A stretch of 64,000 bases of DNA from Thermococcus indicus (GTDB lineage Archaea; Methanobacteriota_B; Thermococci; Thermococcales; Thermococcaceae): assembly GCF_006274605.1 (NCBI RefSeq), contig NZ_CP040846.1, positions 1,557,041-1,621,040 of the forward strand, given 5' to 3'. Below, one piece after another: positions 9,428 to 17,754 of this stretch (position 1 is its first letter; each line of letters opens with the position of its first letter). The notes under the pieces are model-generated. The model searched no databases, had not been told where the DNA came from, and was given only the letters and a program-made list of their open reading frames with translations. The position numbers and the translations under genes were made by a program.

Positions 9428-10096
9428 ATGCTGGATGGAAAACGGGTAAGCGTTGTGATTCCAGCGTACAACGAAGAAAGGCGCCTTCCCAGCGTTCTGG
9501 ATAGGGTACCAGGCTTTATCGATGAGGTAGTGGTCGTGGACGATGGCTCAAAGGATGGGACTTACGGGGTGGCACGGGCGTTCTCAGAGAGGGACCCCAG
9601 GATAAAGGCGATTAGACTCGAGAGGAACTGCGGCAAAGGCTGCGCAATGAGAAGGGGCGTTGAGGAGGCCTCTGGGGACGTGATAGTTTTCATAGACGCC
9701 GACGGGCAGCACAGGCCGGAGGAGATAATAAAGCTCGTCGAGCCCATAGTCCGCGGTGAGGCCGATCTGGTGATCGGGGCAAGGAAGGTTGAGGAGGCTG
9801 GAAAAAGGCCGCTGCACAGGAGAATCAGCAACATCCTGACGACACGGCTTATACGCCTCAAACTGGGGCGCTATGTCTATGACACCCAGAGCGGGTTCAG
9901 GGCCTACAGACGGGAGTTTCTTCCGGAAATAGAGAGCGACCGCTACGAGGTCGAGACGGAGATGCTCCTGAAGGCTGCAAAGATGGGCGCCAGGATAAAG
10001 GAAGTTCCTGTGGGCATGATATACGACCCCTCGAGGGAGGGCCGCTTCGGGGTCAGGGACGTGTTCCGCTTCATCAAGGCGTACCTTCGGTTTTGA
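9428..10096 (+). CDS. Family 2 glycosyltransferase (dolichyl-phosphate mannose synthase-like)
   Basis: 222 residues with the GT2 start VVIPAYNEERRLPSVL, the nucleotide-binding stretch VVVDDGSKDGT, the metal-binding DxD in FIDADGQHRPEEI, and the acceptor-side segment YDTQSGFRAYRREFL. No membrane helix is present, so it is the soluble short form of DPM1-like enzymes, probably loading a sugar onto a lipid carrier for N-glycosylation or surface polymers. It directly follows panB. The IS607 element begins a few tens of bases after its stop and leaves it intact. Confidence 0.88.
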   Translation: MLDGKRVSVVIPAYNEERRLPSVLDRVPGFIDEVVVVDDGSKDGTYGVARAFSERDPRIKAIRLERNCGKGCAMRRGVEEASGDVIVFIDADGQHRPEEIIKLVEPIVRGEADLVIGARKVEEAGKRPLHRRISNILTTRLIRLKLGRYVYDTQSGFRAYRREFLPEIESDRYEVETEMLLKAAKMGARIKEVPVGMIYDPSREGRFGVRDVFRFIKAYLRF

Positions 10097-10124
10097 TTGC
10101 ACTTTTAACCTTTATCGCCGTTCT

Positions 10125-10172
10125 GGTTATCCGCTACTTTTGGAACTTTCAAACCAATCGTAGCGGATAACC
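10125..10172 (-). ncRNA. Hairpin at tnpB 3' end, candidate omega-RNA scaffold element
   Basis: GGTTATCCGCTAC (10125-10137) and GTAGCGGATAACC (10160-10172) form a perfect 13-bp inverted repeat with a 22-base loop. It spans the last 15 codons and stop of tnpB. In IS200/605 and IS607 elements the guide RNA is made from the 3' end of tnpB and its downstream flank, so this stem is a plausible scaffold helix. Transcription was not observed; a terminator role is an alternative. Confidence 0.45.
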
Positions 10173-11308
10173 TTCCCCACTCCCGTCTTCATCGTGGGGC
10201 TTTCGGGGGGAACGGGAACTCCCCACATCTTCAAGGCCCTCAAGCGAATATTCCAACTTCCAACCATATCACGGTCGGCTTCAAACCCACACTTTGAGCA
10301 CTTCAAAACCCTGCCCCCATTCGGGCTTAACTTATCCCCACATACCGGGCACAGGGAGGAAGTGAGAGCGGGATTAACAAAAACAACGTTTATTCCTCTC
10401 AACTTCGCCTTGTATTCGATAATGCTTTGAAGCTTCCTAAAACTCCACCTGTGAAGCCTTCCATTCAACTCAGCCGAATACCTGATTGAATCCCTGATTT
10501 CCATCAAATCCTCCAAGGCAATTCCACCGTATTTTTCCGCCAGCTCAACAATCTTGTTCGCCAGCTTGTGGTACAAGTCGTTCAGCCTGTTCTTTTCCCT
10601 CAGCCCATACTTTTCGAGGAGTTCTTTTCTCATCTTCCCAACCTTGATTTTCTGCTGTATTCTCCTCCTCTTCACGAAGTAACCTGTCCTAATCTCCCGC
10701 TCGTGGGTGATGAACTGGACAAACTTCCCGTTAGGAAGAGAAAGCGTAACGTTGTTCTCGTTCAAATCCACTCCGACAAAAGCTTTCAGCTCTTTAACCT
10801 CAACCTCCCCGGAGAAAACAACGTTTAGAAAGACGCCTTTTGACGTTCTAACCAACCAAGCCTGCCCAACCTTCCACTCCCTAAACTTCTCGTGATACTT
10901 GGCAGGATAAAATTCCAACTGGACTCTTCCTTTGGGAGTGGAGAGTTTTACGGTTTTATTCTCCAAATCGAGTTTGAAGAGATGGTCGTCGAGCATAATG
11001 ACGTCTTTTTTGAATACCGGCTTCCCCTTGGCTCTGCCTTTCTTCTTCCTTTTCCTAAAACTCTTGAAGATGGCTGTTGCCATTTGGCAGGCCGTGTAGA
11101 GGTAATGGCTCGGGAGTTCTGGATATTCCTTGCGTAAGCCTTTGTAAGTTTCTTTCTTTAGCCGGTAAAAACTGGTAACGTTGTTTTCAAAAGCGTAAGT
11201 GATGAGAAGGTTCACGATTTCTCGATAGGTTTGGAAAAGCTCATCTAATCCTTTGAGGGTTCCCTTGAGCTTGAATTTTGCTGTTAGTTTAATAGTCTCT
11301 GAGGGCAT
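10127..11308 (-). CDS. tnpB: TnpB RNA-guided nuclease of IS607 element
   Basis: 393 residues. RuvC-I is FVGVDLNENNVTL (D181), RuvC-II is IALEDLMEIR (E266) and RuvC-III is EADRDMVGSWNIR (D345/D347). A zinc ribbon lies between them (C320, C323, C337, C340). All catalytic residues are present, so it should be an active omega-RNA-guided endonuclease that favours retention of the element. The last 15 codons are covered by a perfect hairpin (see separate entry), where the guide RNA scaffold is expected. It overlaps tnpA by 20 bases. Confidence 0.93.
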   Translation of the reverse strand: MPSETIKLTAKFKLKGTLKGLDELFQTYREIVNLLITYAFENNVTSFYRLKKETYKGLRKEYPELPSHYLYTACQMATAIFKSFRKRKKKGRAKGKPVFKKDVIMLDDHLFKLDLENKTVKLSTPKGRVQLEFYPAKYHEKFREWKVGQAWLVRTSKGVFLNVVFSGEVEVKELKAFVGVDLNENNVTLSLPNGKFVQFITHEREIRTGYFVKRRRIQQKIKVGKMRKELLEKYGLREKNRLNDLYHKLANKIVELAEKYGGIALEDLMEIRDSIRYSAELNGRLHRWSFRKLQSIIEYKAKLRGINVVFVNPALTSSLCPVCGDKLSPNGGRVLKCSKCGFEADRDMVGSWNIRLRALKMWGVPVPPESPTMKTGVGKVIRYDWFESSKSSG

Positions 11309-11897
11309 TCTTTACCGCCTCAACGAGGCGTTTTTTCTTGTGCGAACGCATACCATAAAGCTTTCCAGCGAAGGAAGTTACTATGGCTAACAAGTCCTCC
11401 ACGAGTTCCTTTTCTGGTGTTTTCTCCTCATCATCGAAGATTACTTCAATTTCCACCCCGTGAGAGTTAAAGTATTGTTCGAGGTATTTGAAACCGAAGC
11501 GTGTAATTCTGTCCCTGTGAGTTATGACGACCTTGGTAACTTCTCCGCTTTCGATGAGTTTGAAAAGCTGTTTTAATCCTTTCCTGTTCTCGTTCAGGCC
11601 GGAGGAGATATCCGTGAGTATTTTGGCCACTTGGTAACCTTTTGAAGAAGAGTAATTTTTGAGGTATTCGACTTGTCTTTCGAGGTCTTCCTTCTGGTCT
11701 CGGCTTGAGACTCTAGCGTAAATCACAACCTTGTTGGGGATTTTGCCCTCAAGAATTCTTGTGATTTCACTTTCAGGGACTCGGTATTCTTTGCCGATTC
11801 TGTGGGCTTTGAGTTTGCCTGCTTTAATCCAACGGAGGACTGTCATCTTGGAAACTCCAAGTTTCTTTGCGACTTCACCAGTCCGGTAAAGCTTCAC
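11289..11897 (-). CDS. tnpA: IS607 serine-resolvase transposase TnpA
   Basis: 202 residues. Residues 1-50 form a MerR-like DNA-binding domain (YRTGEVAKKLGVSKMTVLRW), followed by a serine resolvase domain with VVIYARVSSRDQKEDLERQ (catalytic Ser at about 64) and a C-terminal segment AIVTSFAGKLYGMRSHKKK. It starts with GTG at 11897. TTTAAATATT at about 11925-11934 (minus strand) is a good TATA box. It catalyses transposition through a circular intermediate. Downstream tnpB overlaps it. Confidence 0.93.
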   Translation of the reverse strand: MKLYRTGEVAKKLGVSKMTVLRWIKAGKLKAHRIGKEYRVPESEITRILEGKIPNKVVIYARVSSRDQKEDLERQVEYLKNYSSSKGYQVAKILTDISSGLNENRKGLKQLFKLIESGEVTKVVITHRDRITRFGFKYLEQYFNSHGVEIEVIFDDEEKTPEKELVEDLLAIVTSFAGKLYGMRSHKKKRLVEAVKNALRDY

Positions 11898-11931
11898 CCC
11901 TCTCGCCCAAAAAAATTAGTGCCAAAAATAT

Positions 11932-12774
11932 TTAAAAGTTTCGCTTGTTACAATTTATGGAACAACCCAGAGTCCCAGCGGTTATGAGGGCGAAACCAGC
12001 GACGTGATAGAGGGTCAGCGTCTCCCCCAGCAGCACACTGACGCCTATTGCAACCGCCGGGGCCGGGGTTATTATGGCCGTTGCCTTGGAGAGGTTGATG
12101 CGCTTTATCGACCCGTACCACACGAGCTGGCCAGCCGCTATAACCAGACCCTCGGCGATTACAAAGCCTGAGAACTCAAGTCCAGACGCAGCCGCCAGAG
12201 GCAGGAGAAGGAGGAAGCCGAAGGTGTTCCGCAGGGCCGCTATCGTCTGAGGGCTGTAGGGAAGCCTCTTGGCTATAACGTGACCCAGCTGCCAGAAGAG
12301 GGGCACGAGGAGGAGCAGAAGATCACCCAGCCTGAGCTCAACCGAATGTCCGGGAACCATGATAAGAACCAGGCCAGCCAGGATAACGAGGGAACACGCC
12401 ACAAGGCGCTTCGTTATCCTCTCTCCCAGGAGGAGCCACGCTAGAAGGAACGACCACAGCACCTCGCTCCTCGTTATGAGGGCGGCGTTTATTGCGGTGC
12501 TCATCCGGGCCCCAAAGGAGTACGCAAGATAAGCGAGCGCAGTTCCGAAGAAACCGACCAGAAACGCCGGTTTTATTCCTGCGGGATTTTCACGGATCTC
12601 ATCCAGCCCTCCACCCCAGCCGACCGCTGTCCAGAGAACGAGTGACGCAACGAGGGCCGAGAGGGCGGCGAAACTGATGGGGCTGGTCGGGTTGGATTTT
12701 ATAACAACTGGCTCAAGTCCGTATATCCCCATCCCCAAGAGCGCCAGGGCGGTCCCCAGAGCTTCGCGCCGCAT
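11932..12774 (-). CDS. EamA/DMT-family transporter, C-terminus possibly altered by the IS607 insertion
   Basis: 280 residues with about ten hydrophobic helices in two EamA repeats (ALLGMGIYGLEPVVIKSN...; AALRNTFGFLLLLPLAAASG...). Such proteins are drug/metabolite exporters; the substrate cannot be told. The last helix (LYHVAGFALITAGTLG) is followed by an odd polar tail (CSINCNKRNF) that runs into the tnpA promoter region, so the original C-terminus may have been cut by the element. A TATA box (TTTATAAAT, 12797-12805) stands about 25 bases before the start, suggesting a leaderless mRNA. Confidence 0.82.
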   Translation of the reverse strand: MRREALGTALALLGMGIYGLEPVVIKSNPTSPISFAALSALVASLVLWTAVGWGGGLDEIRENPAGIKPAFLVGFFGTALAYLAYSFGARMSTAINAALITRSEVLWSFLLAWLLLGERITKRLVACSLVILAGLVLIMVPGHSVELRLGDLLLLLVPLFWQLGHVIAKRLPYSPQTIAALRNTFGFLLLLPLAAASGLEFSGFVIAEGLVIAAGQLVWYGSIKRINLSKATAIITPAPAVAIGVSVLLGETLTLYHVAGFALITAGTLGCSINCNKRNF

Positions 12775-12796
12775 GTTCAGGTTTTGGTTCCGGGAG

Positions 12797-12805
12797 TTTA
12801 TAAAT
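12797..12805 (-). promoter_or_regulatory. TATA box of the EamA transporter gene
   Basis: The near-palindromic TTTATAAAT lies 23-31 bases before the ATG at 12774 (minus strand). The spacing places transcription start at or next to the start codon. Confidence 0.55.
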
Positions 12806-12997
12806 CCCCCAGTAACTCACATGAGGCCGACCGCCAGTCGATGGTACCTGCCGCCGCGGTGCTCCAACATCCTGGATTTTGTCCAAGTACGTGATAAAAC
12901 AGCAAAAATCGAGAATATTAGTGATAAAATCGTCTAAAATCAAGACCTTGAGTCACAATGTTTAAATAGGGCAGATACTATTTTGTAAATCGAGGGA

Positions 12998-13435
12998 ATG
13001 AAGATGGCCGCGATAGCCGTGAGGCCCCTGACCCTGAAAAAAATGGAAGCTCTCGGTTTCTCCCTCATGATAGTGGTAGCCGTGCTTATGGCCGCCGCGG
13101 TGTGGGGGGGCTCTCACAGGTTCCAAGAGGACGTCGTGCTGAACTCCGGGGAGTACTATCTTTACACGCTCAACGGCCATCAGTGGAGCACCGTGTACTT
13201 CTCGATAAAATCCACGGGGCCGGTGACTATCTGCATCACCGATGGAACCGGCGTTGAAATGCTCAAATCCGGAGAAGGCCCCCTGTGCTTCTTTAAGGCG
13301 GAGGGCTTAACCAGCATTGAGAAGATCTGGAGGTTCCCGGAGAAGGGTCCGCTCTACCTGGTGCTAGTCCCGGCCCCAGGTACTCGGCAGGCCAGGGTCT
13401 CAATTACGGTAAAGAGCGGGCTGGTTCTGTGGTGA
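12998..13435 (+). CDS. Small exported or membrane-anchored protein of unknown function
   Basis: 145 residues. A basic N-terminus (KMAAIAVRPLTLKKME) and one hydrophobic helix (LGFSLMIVVAVLMAAAVW) make a signal anchor. The remaining ~100 residues are beta-rich (FQEDVVLNSGEYYLYTLNGH ... GPLYLVLVPAPGTRQARVSITVKSG), with two cysteines that could form a disulfide. I do not recognise the family. A TATA box (TTTAAATA, about 12961-12968) lies 30 bases upstream. Two copies of GTGATAAAA exactly 30 bases apart (12891 and 12921) stand before it. Confidence 0.7.
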   Translation: MKMAAIAVRPLTLKKMEALGFSLMIVVAVLMAAAVWGGSHRFQEDVVLNSGEYYLYTLNGHQWSTVYFSIKSTGPVTICITDGTGVEMLKSGEGPLCFFKAEGLTSIEKIWRFPEKGPLYLVLVPAPGTRQARVSITVKSGLVLW

Positions 13436-13803
13436 GATTCAGAGTTTTGAGTAACGGCAATCAGAGGGCAAACTTTTGAAAATCATGGGTACTTTCCAGT
13501 TAACGCTGAAACTTTGTCAGACAAAGTCAAGTTAATGATTCCTCAACAAAGAGTCAAATGAGAAAAGTTTGCGATCCCAATAAGAGTTTCAAGCAGGAAT
13601 CCACTTTTAGAGCTTTCTGAAATGGGGGGTTTAACTTTAAAAGTGCTCCACGGGAGCACAGGAGAAGCAACCCACTCAGATAAAACAACTTCAAAATGGA
13701 TTCTCCATTAAAAGACCATTCAACAAGGCAAACTTTCTCAAAGGAGCACCTCAAAAAAGAATCACAACTTTTGATCAAACTTTTGCTTGGCAAAAGTTTG
13801 TTG
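13436..13803. repeat. AT-rich intergenic stretch with several hairpins next to tRNA-Thr
   Basis: No gene is supported here. Three perfect inverted repeats are visible: ACTTTGT-cag-ACAAAGT (13511-13527), GTGCTCC-acg-GGAGCAC (13643-13659) and CAAACTTTTG-cttgg-CAAAAGTTTG (13776-13800). Fragments of the last motif (AAACTTT / AAAGTTT) recur several times along the stretch. This resembles a decayed dispersed repeat or MITE. The last hairpin sits three bases beyond the tRNA 3' end and could act in termination or processing. Confidence 0.45.
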
Positions 13804-13880
13804 TGGAGCCGGGAGCGGGATTTGAACCCGCGACCTGCGGATTACGAGTCCGCCGCCCTGCCGAGCTAGGCTACCCCGGC
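13804..13880 (-). tRNA. tRNA-Thr (anticodon CGT), CCA encoded
   Basis: On the minus strand the gene runs from GCCGGGGTAGCC to CCCGGCTCCA. The acceptor stem pairs GCCGGGG with TCCCGGC region. The anticodon arm is GCGGA-CTCGTAA-TCCGC with anticodon CGT, reading ACG (Thr). The T arm is GCGGG-TTCAAAT-CCCGC. The CCA end is encoded (13804-13806). No intron is present. A TATA box (CTTATAAAC, about 13905-13913) stands upstream. Confidence 0.95.
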
Positions 13881-13920
13881 ACCCGATGTTAAAGACCAGC
13901 GGGGAGTTTATAAGCTTTTC

Positions 13921-14736
13921 TCAGGGGGCACCGAGGAGCCCCCCGAAGATGGCCAGGGCCCTGGCGGGATCGGCCGCCACTATCAGGACTATGACCGCGA
14001 GGAGGAAGTTTAAGACTGTGACCCTCTGGAGCGAGGAAACCTCCCACCGGTATATGCTCGCGGATATCCTCGCGCCCCATTCCCAGGAGGTTCTTGACAC
14101 GGCAATACCCAGGAGAAAGCCTGTGAGGACATCATAGATCCAGTGGTGCCCCAGGAACACCGTTGCGAGCGGTATGAGGCTGTTCGTGAGTATCAGGGCC
14201 TTTCCGCCAAGGCGCTTCCGGTATTTCCACAGGGTGATTATGTTTATCATTATGAACGTGTTGTGAAGGGAGGGGAGGACAAATTCCTGCCTCGTTAGGA
14301 GGGTATTGGTGGAGGTGTAGCCCGGCAGGTTGTAGACTATATGCGGGGCGTAGATGTGGGCTATCAAATATACCGAGCCCGCGACGGCATACGCCATCAG
14401 ATACCGGGCAAGCAACCGGTCGGACGCCTCCAGATCCCTCAGGTACAGCAGGAGGTATGCAACGATAAGGGCTATGGAACCGGCAAAGCCGAGATAGTAC
14501 ACGACGGTAAAGAGTGCGTGGAGGGGCGGCACGCTCTTGGTGAACTCCACCAGGCCAACGACCAGATCCTCCGACGTGAGGGGGAGTCTGAGAAACTGTG
14601 GCGTCAGGTCCAGGCTCCAGCGCCCGATGACGCCGTACAGAACGCCGAAGGCAACCCATCCAAAGTAGCTGAGGAAGAACGCGTTCAGCCGTACAAGCAC
14701 CTCCGGATCTTCAAGGCGCCGCTGGAGCATATTCAT
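13921..14736 (-). CDS. PAP2-superfamily membrane phosphatase / inositolphosphotransferase-like protein
   Basis: 271 residues with about six helices. The PAP2 signature is seen as FVLPSLHNTFIMIN (PSxH) and FLGHHWIYDVLTGFLLG (H-x3-D), placed between the last helices as in Aur1/PAP2 enzymes. It probably acts on a phospholipid or prenyl pyrophosphate at the outer membrane face. It is transcribed away from the tRNA promoter region; the gene stands alone. Confidence 0.85.
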   Translation of the reverse strand: MNMLQRRLEDPEVLVRLNAFFLSYFGWVAFGVLYGVIGRWSLDLTPQFLRLPLTSEDLVVGLVEFTKSVPPLHALFTVVYYLGFAGSIALIVAYLLLYLRDLEASDRLLARYLMAYAVAGSVYLIAHIYAPHIVYNLPGYTSTNTLLTRQEFVLPSLHNTFIMINIITLWKYRKRLGGKALILTNSLIPLATVFLGHHWIYDVLTGFLLGIAVSRTSWEWGARISASIYRWEVSSLQRVTVLNFLLAVIVLIVAADPARALAIFGGLLGAP

Positions 14737-14844
14737 AACTTCTACCCCCGAGTAGTCAGGCCCTTAACTCCACCTTCTTGAACATTGCAGGTTTAACTCC
14801 AAGCCTTAAAAACCTTACACTCCAACCTGTGATGGTGAAAGGGT

Positions 14845-15291
14845 ATGGAGATTCCGAACTACGGTAACCTGGAGATAAATGCGGTACTTTTTGACCTGAA
14901 CGGCACCCTGGCGGAGGGCGGAAGGATCGATGCCGAAGTTAAACACCTCCTGGAGAGGCTCGCGGATAAATACACGGTCGTGGTTCTGAGCGCGGACACC
15001 TTTGGAACGCTGGAGGAGGAGTTCAAGGGGCTTCCCGTGAGGATAGAGAGGGTTTCGAGCGGTGCCGAGAAGGTGGAAATCGCGAGGGGCTACGAACCGT
15101 ACATAGCCGTTGGAAACGGAAACAACGACGTGGCCATGCTAGAAGGGGCTGAGCTGGCCTTCTGCGTGATAGGGCCGGAGGGAGCGACAACCGACGCCAT
15201 CCTCGCCAGCGACGTGATTGTGAAGGACGTTAAGGACGCCATAGGCATGCTCCTCGACGAGAGAAAGCTCATCGCGACTCTCAGAGGGTGA
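14845..15291 (+). CDS. HAD-superfamily protein, soluble P-type-ATPase-like
   Basis: 148 residues. HAD motif I is VLFDLNGTLAEGG (D17); the second Asp of the usual DxD is Asn, as in P-type ATPase-like HAD proteins. Motif II is VVLSADTF and motif IV is GNGNNDVAMLEGAELAF. There is no cap or membrane domain, so it is a soluble phosphohydrolase-like protein of unknown substrate (COG4087 type). It is followed within 6 bases by the YigZ-family gene. Confidence 0.8.
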   Translation: MEIPNYGNLEINAVLFDLNGTLAEGGRIDAEVKHLLERLADKYTVVVLSADTFGTLEEEFKGLPVRIERVSSGAEKVEIARGYEPYIAVGNGNNDVAMLEGAELAFCVIGPEGATTDAILASDVIVKDVKDAIGMLLDERKLIATLRG

Positions 15292-15297
15292 ATTCCC

Positions 15298-15933
15298 TTG
15301 GACGGCTACCGGACGCTGAAGGGAATTGGAACGGCGGAGCTGGTGATCAAGAAGTCGGTCTTCATAGGCTATGCCTCACCTGCCAGTACAGAGGAGGAAG
15401 CGAAGGCCTTCATAACGAAGATAAAGACCTACCACAACGACGCGACCCACAACGTTTCAGCCTACCTCATCAACGACGGAAAGAACTTCGCGGTTCGCTA
15501 CGATGACGACGGGGAGCCGAAGGGCTCCGCTGGAAAGCCCGTGCTCAAAGTGATCCAGAACAGGGGGCTGAGCAACGTTGTCGTGGTCGTTACGAGGTAC
15601 TTCGGCGGGATAAAGCTCGGCTACGGTGGTCTGGTCAAGGCTTACAGCGATGCCGCCAGCTTGGCCATCGAAAACGCGGGCATCGTTGAGGTTTACGAGA
15701 CGGAGCGCTTCCAGGTCACATTCCCCTACGGCCTCTTTCACCTCGTCAGAGAGACCGTTGAGAACACTGGAGGACGGGTCGTTGGGGAGGACTACGGCGA
15801 GCTGGTGACATTCACCATTGAAACGAGGAAAGGGGAGGCGGAGAAGCTGATGGAGCTTTTGACGGAGAGGACAAGGGGAAGGGCAAAGCTCAGGGCGCTC
15901 TTTTGGAGGTCCGCGGGGAGGGTTTTTAAGTAG
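15298..15933 (+). CDS. YigZ/IMPACT (UPF0029) family protein
   Basis: 211 residues, TTG start six bases after the upstream stop. The family core is clear: KKSVFIGYASPASTEEEAKAFI, HNVSAYLINDG, DDGEPKGSAGKPVL and VVTRYFGGIKLGYGGLVKAYS. A second domain follows (residues about 135-205). Bacterial and eukaryotic relatives are linked to translation stress; the archaeal role is not known. The 3' end overlaps the convergent neighbour by 8 bases. Confidence 0.88.
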   Translation: MDGYRTLKGIGTAELVIKKSVFIGYASPASTEEEAKAFITKIKTYHNDATHNVSAYLINDGKNFAVRYDDDGEPKGSAGKPVLKVIQNRGLSNVVVVVTRYFGGIKLGYGGLVKAYSDAASLAIENAGIVEVYETERFQVTFPYGLFHLVRETVENTGGRVVGEDYGELVTFTIETRKGEAEKLMELLTERTRGRAKLRALFWRSAGRVFK

Positions 15934-16789
15934 GCCCGCTCCGGCCATTTCTTCCCAATGCCCTTAGCTTCAGGTAGATCAATGCCAGCGGGTAGAGGAG
16001 TTTGGGGACAGCATAGAAGACTGCCCCCTCCGGGGTTTTAAGGGCGACGAGCTTGTAGAACCGCGGATTTAGCCCCTTCGCCTGGAGGAGTTCCTTCTCG
16101 TACTCCATGTGGGCCTCTATGACCAGGTCAAGGGCCCCCTCCGCCGATACCCTGCGCTTTTTGAGTGCCTCCACAAGCTCCCTGCAGGTCGATATCTCCC
16201 CCTCGATTTCATCGTTGGGGATAGTTTCCCTCAGCACATCCCGCCTGGTTTTGCTTCCCATGGCCTCACAGGCCCTCTCGGCGATGTCCCACTGTTCCAG
16301 GTCCCGGGCCTCGTTGAAGACCATCTCCAGTCGCCAGTCCCTGTTCGAGCGGCCCCTAACGTGTCTCGCCCACTTCAGCGCCAGTTCCAGTGCGTTCCGG
16401 GCGAGGTCGGGCTTCTCTTCCCCGGCACACCTTGCGATGTCCAGGAGAACCTCTGTCTTGCTCTCGGGTTTTATGAGGCGGTAGTGCTCTTTGAAGGCAT
16501 TCACAGCCTTTTCAGGACTGCACTCGTCGAGGTATTCCCGGAAAACGCGCCACAGGGCCCAGTCAAATTGCTCCCCGTCCAGGATTCCCACGAAGTCGAG
16601 GGCCCCCTTGAGGTCACCCCCACTTGCGAGGGCCACAGCCGTATCAACAACCTCGTACGTGAGTTCCTCGTTCACGTATTCCCTCGGGAGGCCTTTTATG
16701 AGTGCGATTGCTCCATTAACCTCCCCCTTCTCAACCATCTCCCCGATTCTGCTCCTTAAATCCTCGGGCAGTTCGTTATTCGCCTGCAT
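15926..16789 (-). CDS. Alpha-helical repeat protein of unknown function
   Basis: 287 residues, nearly all helix, with repeated pairs such as GEVNGAIALIKGLPREYVNEEL and GDLKGALDFVGILDGEQFDW that look like degenerate TPR/alpha-solenoid units. No catalytic motif or signal peptide is visible. It lies just downstream of a second helical protein on the same strand and may be a divergent partner of it. I do not recognise the family. Confidence 0.65.
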   Translation of the reverse strand: MQANNELPEDLRSRIGEMVEKGEVNGAIALIKGLPREYVNEELTYEVVDTAVALASGGDLKGALDFVGILDGEQFDWALWRVFREYLDECSPEKAVNAFKEHYRLIKPESKTEVLLDIARCAGEEKPDLARNALELALKWARHVRGRSNRDWRLEMVFNEARDLEQWDIAERACEAMGSKTRRDVLRETIPNDEIEGEISTCRELVEALKKRRVSAEGALDLVIEAHMEYEKELLQAKGLNPRFYKLVALKTPEGAVFYAVPKLLYPLALIYLKLRALGRNGRSGPT

Positions 16790-16838
16790 AGTTTTCGAAA
16801 AATCAGGAGGAATAAAAGTTTTTCGCTGAAATTAAACC

Positions 16839-17672
16839 CTACCACTTAAAAATTAAGTAAACCGGGCGGCCCCACCTGTGCGGAGACAGCGCCAGGTAAA
16901 GCAGGGCCCTCCAGAACAGCTCCATACGTGCGGCCCTCAGGACCTCACCCGGTCGTTTGAAGAACCCCCTAAGGAAGTAGGCCTTGAGCGCCTCGACGGA
17001 CGCTCCGTGAGGGTCTCTGACAAGGTCTAAGGCCTCGCTCAGCTTACCTTCCTCGGCGAGCTCCACGCACCTGTTCCAGAACCCCTCCTCCCGGTTTGCC
17101 TCGATAAGGGCCTCGGCAAGCTCCCTGCAGCCGGTTGCCCTGAACTCGGAGAGGAGCTTCATTCTCGTTGGTTTTAAAAGGGAGGAGCAGGCCTCTTCAA
17201 TCAGCTTTTTGTCCCCTAAGAGAAGGCCGTAACGAACAACGGCGAGCCTGCAGAGTTCCCTGGGGTAGTTTCCCCTGGCCAGGGAGCAGAGGTCAAGCAC
17301 CTCCTTAGGGTCAAGGTATCGGAAAGTCCCGGCCACGGTGCTGAAGACTTCCTCTGGCCCTTCTATGAGGTGGAGGGCCTCAAGCGTACCAACGACGTCT
17401 CCGGTGTTCCACAGGTATTCCAGGACCGCCCTGTTTCCGGGGAGGTTGCAGGCTTCCAGTACTCCAAACGCCCTCCTGTCGCCCGTTTTGGCGAGCAGTT
17501 CGGCCTCCCACCCAATTGACACCTTCAGCCCTTCAGGACAGCCGTATCGTCTTAAGAGCCTTATGAGTTCGTCGTACTGTCCCTTCCTCATGAAGCGCCT
17601 CGCGAGCTTTTCGATGATGGGGTCCAAATCTGCCTCAGAGATGATTATTTCAGGCAGTAGAATCCTCTCCAT
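16839..17672 (-). CDS. Alpha-helical repeat protein of unknown function
   Basis: 277 residues from the ATG at 17672; the open frame reaches 31 codons further up, but that part is not protein-like and runs toward the operator region. Helical pairs (GQYDELIRLLRRYG, GDRRAFGVLEACNLPGNRAVLEYL, GKLSEALDLVRDPHGAS) suggest a solenoid. It is transcribed divergently from the broken ATPase, and the two share the 17673-17790 control region. Family not recognised. Confidence 0.62.
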   Translation of the reverse strand: MERILLPEIIISEADLDPIIEKLARRFMRKGQYDELIRLLRRYGCPEGLKVSIGWEAELLAKTGDRRAFGVLEACNLPGNRAVLEYLWNTGDVVGTLEALHLIEGPEEVFSTVAGTFRYLDPKEVLDLCSLARGNYPRELCRLAVVRYGLLLGDKKLIEEACSSLLKPTRMKLLSEFRATGCRELAEALIEANREEGFWNRCVELAEEGKLSEALDLVRDPHGASVEALKAYFLRGFFKRPGEVLRAARMELFWRALLYLALSPHRWGRPVYLIFKW

Positions 17673-17754
17673 CACCGATGGTTGGTCCCATCGAATTAAA
17701 ACCTTTGCGCCTTTCCCGCTGTGTACCCTGTTTTCTGCCCAGAAACCTTTAAAT

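Larger units (their letters stand above)
10125..11897 (-). mobile_element. IS607-family insertion sequence (minimum extent)
   Basis: Two overlapping genes on the minus strand, a serine-resolvase TnpA with N-terminal MerR-like helix-turn-helix followed by TnpB, are the defining layout of IS607 elements. I cannot fix the ends because IS607 lacks terminal inverted repeats and makes no target duplication. The left end must lie between the glycosyltransferase stop (10096) and the TnpB stop. The right end lies near 11898-11945, where the EamA gene's 3' end looks altered. Both ORFs are intact, so the element may be active. Confidence 0.85.
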
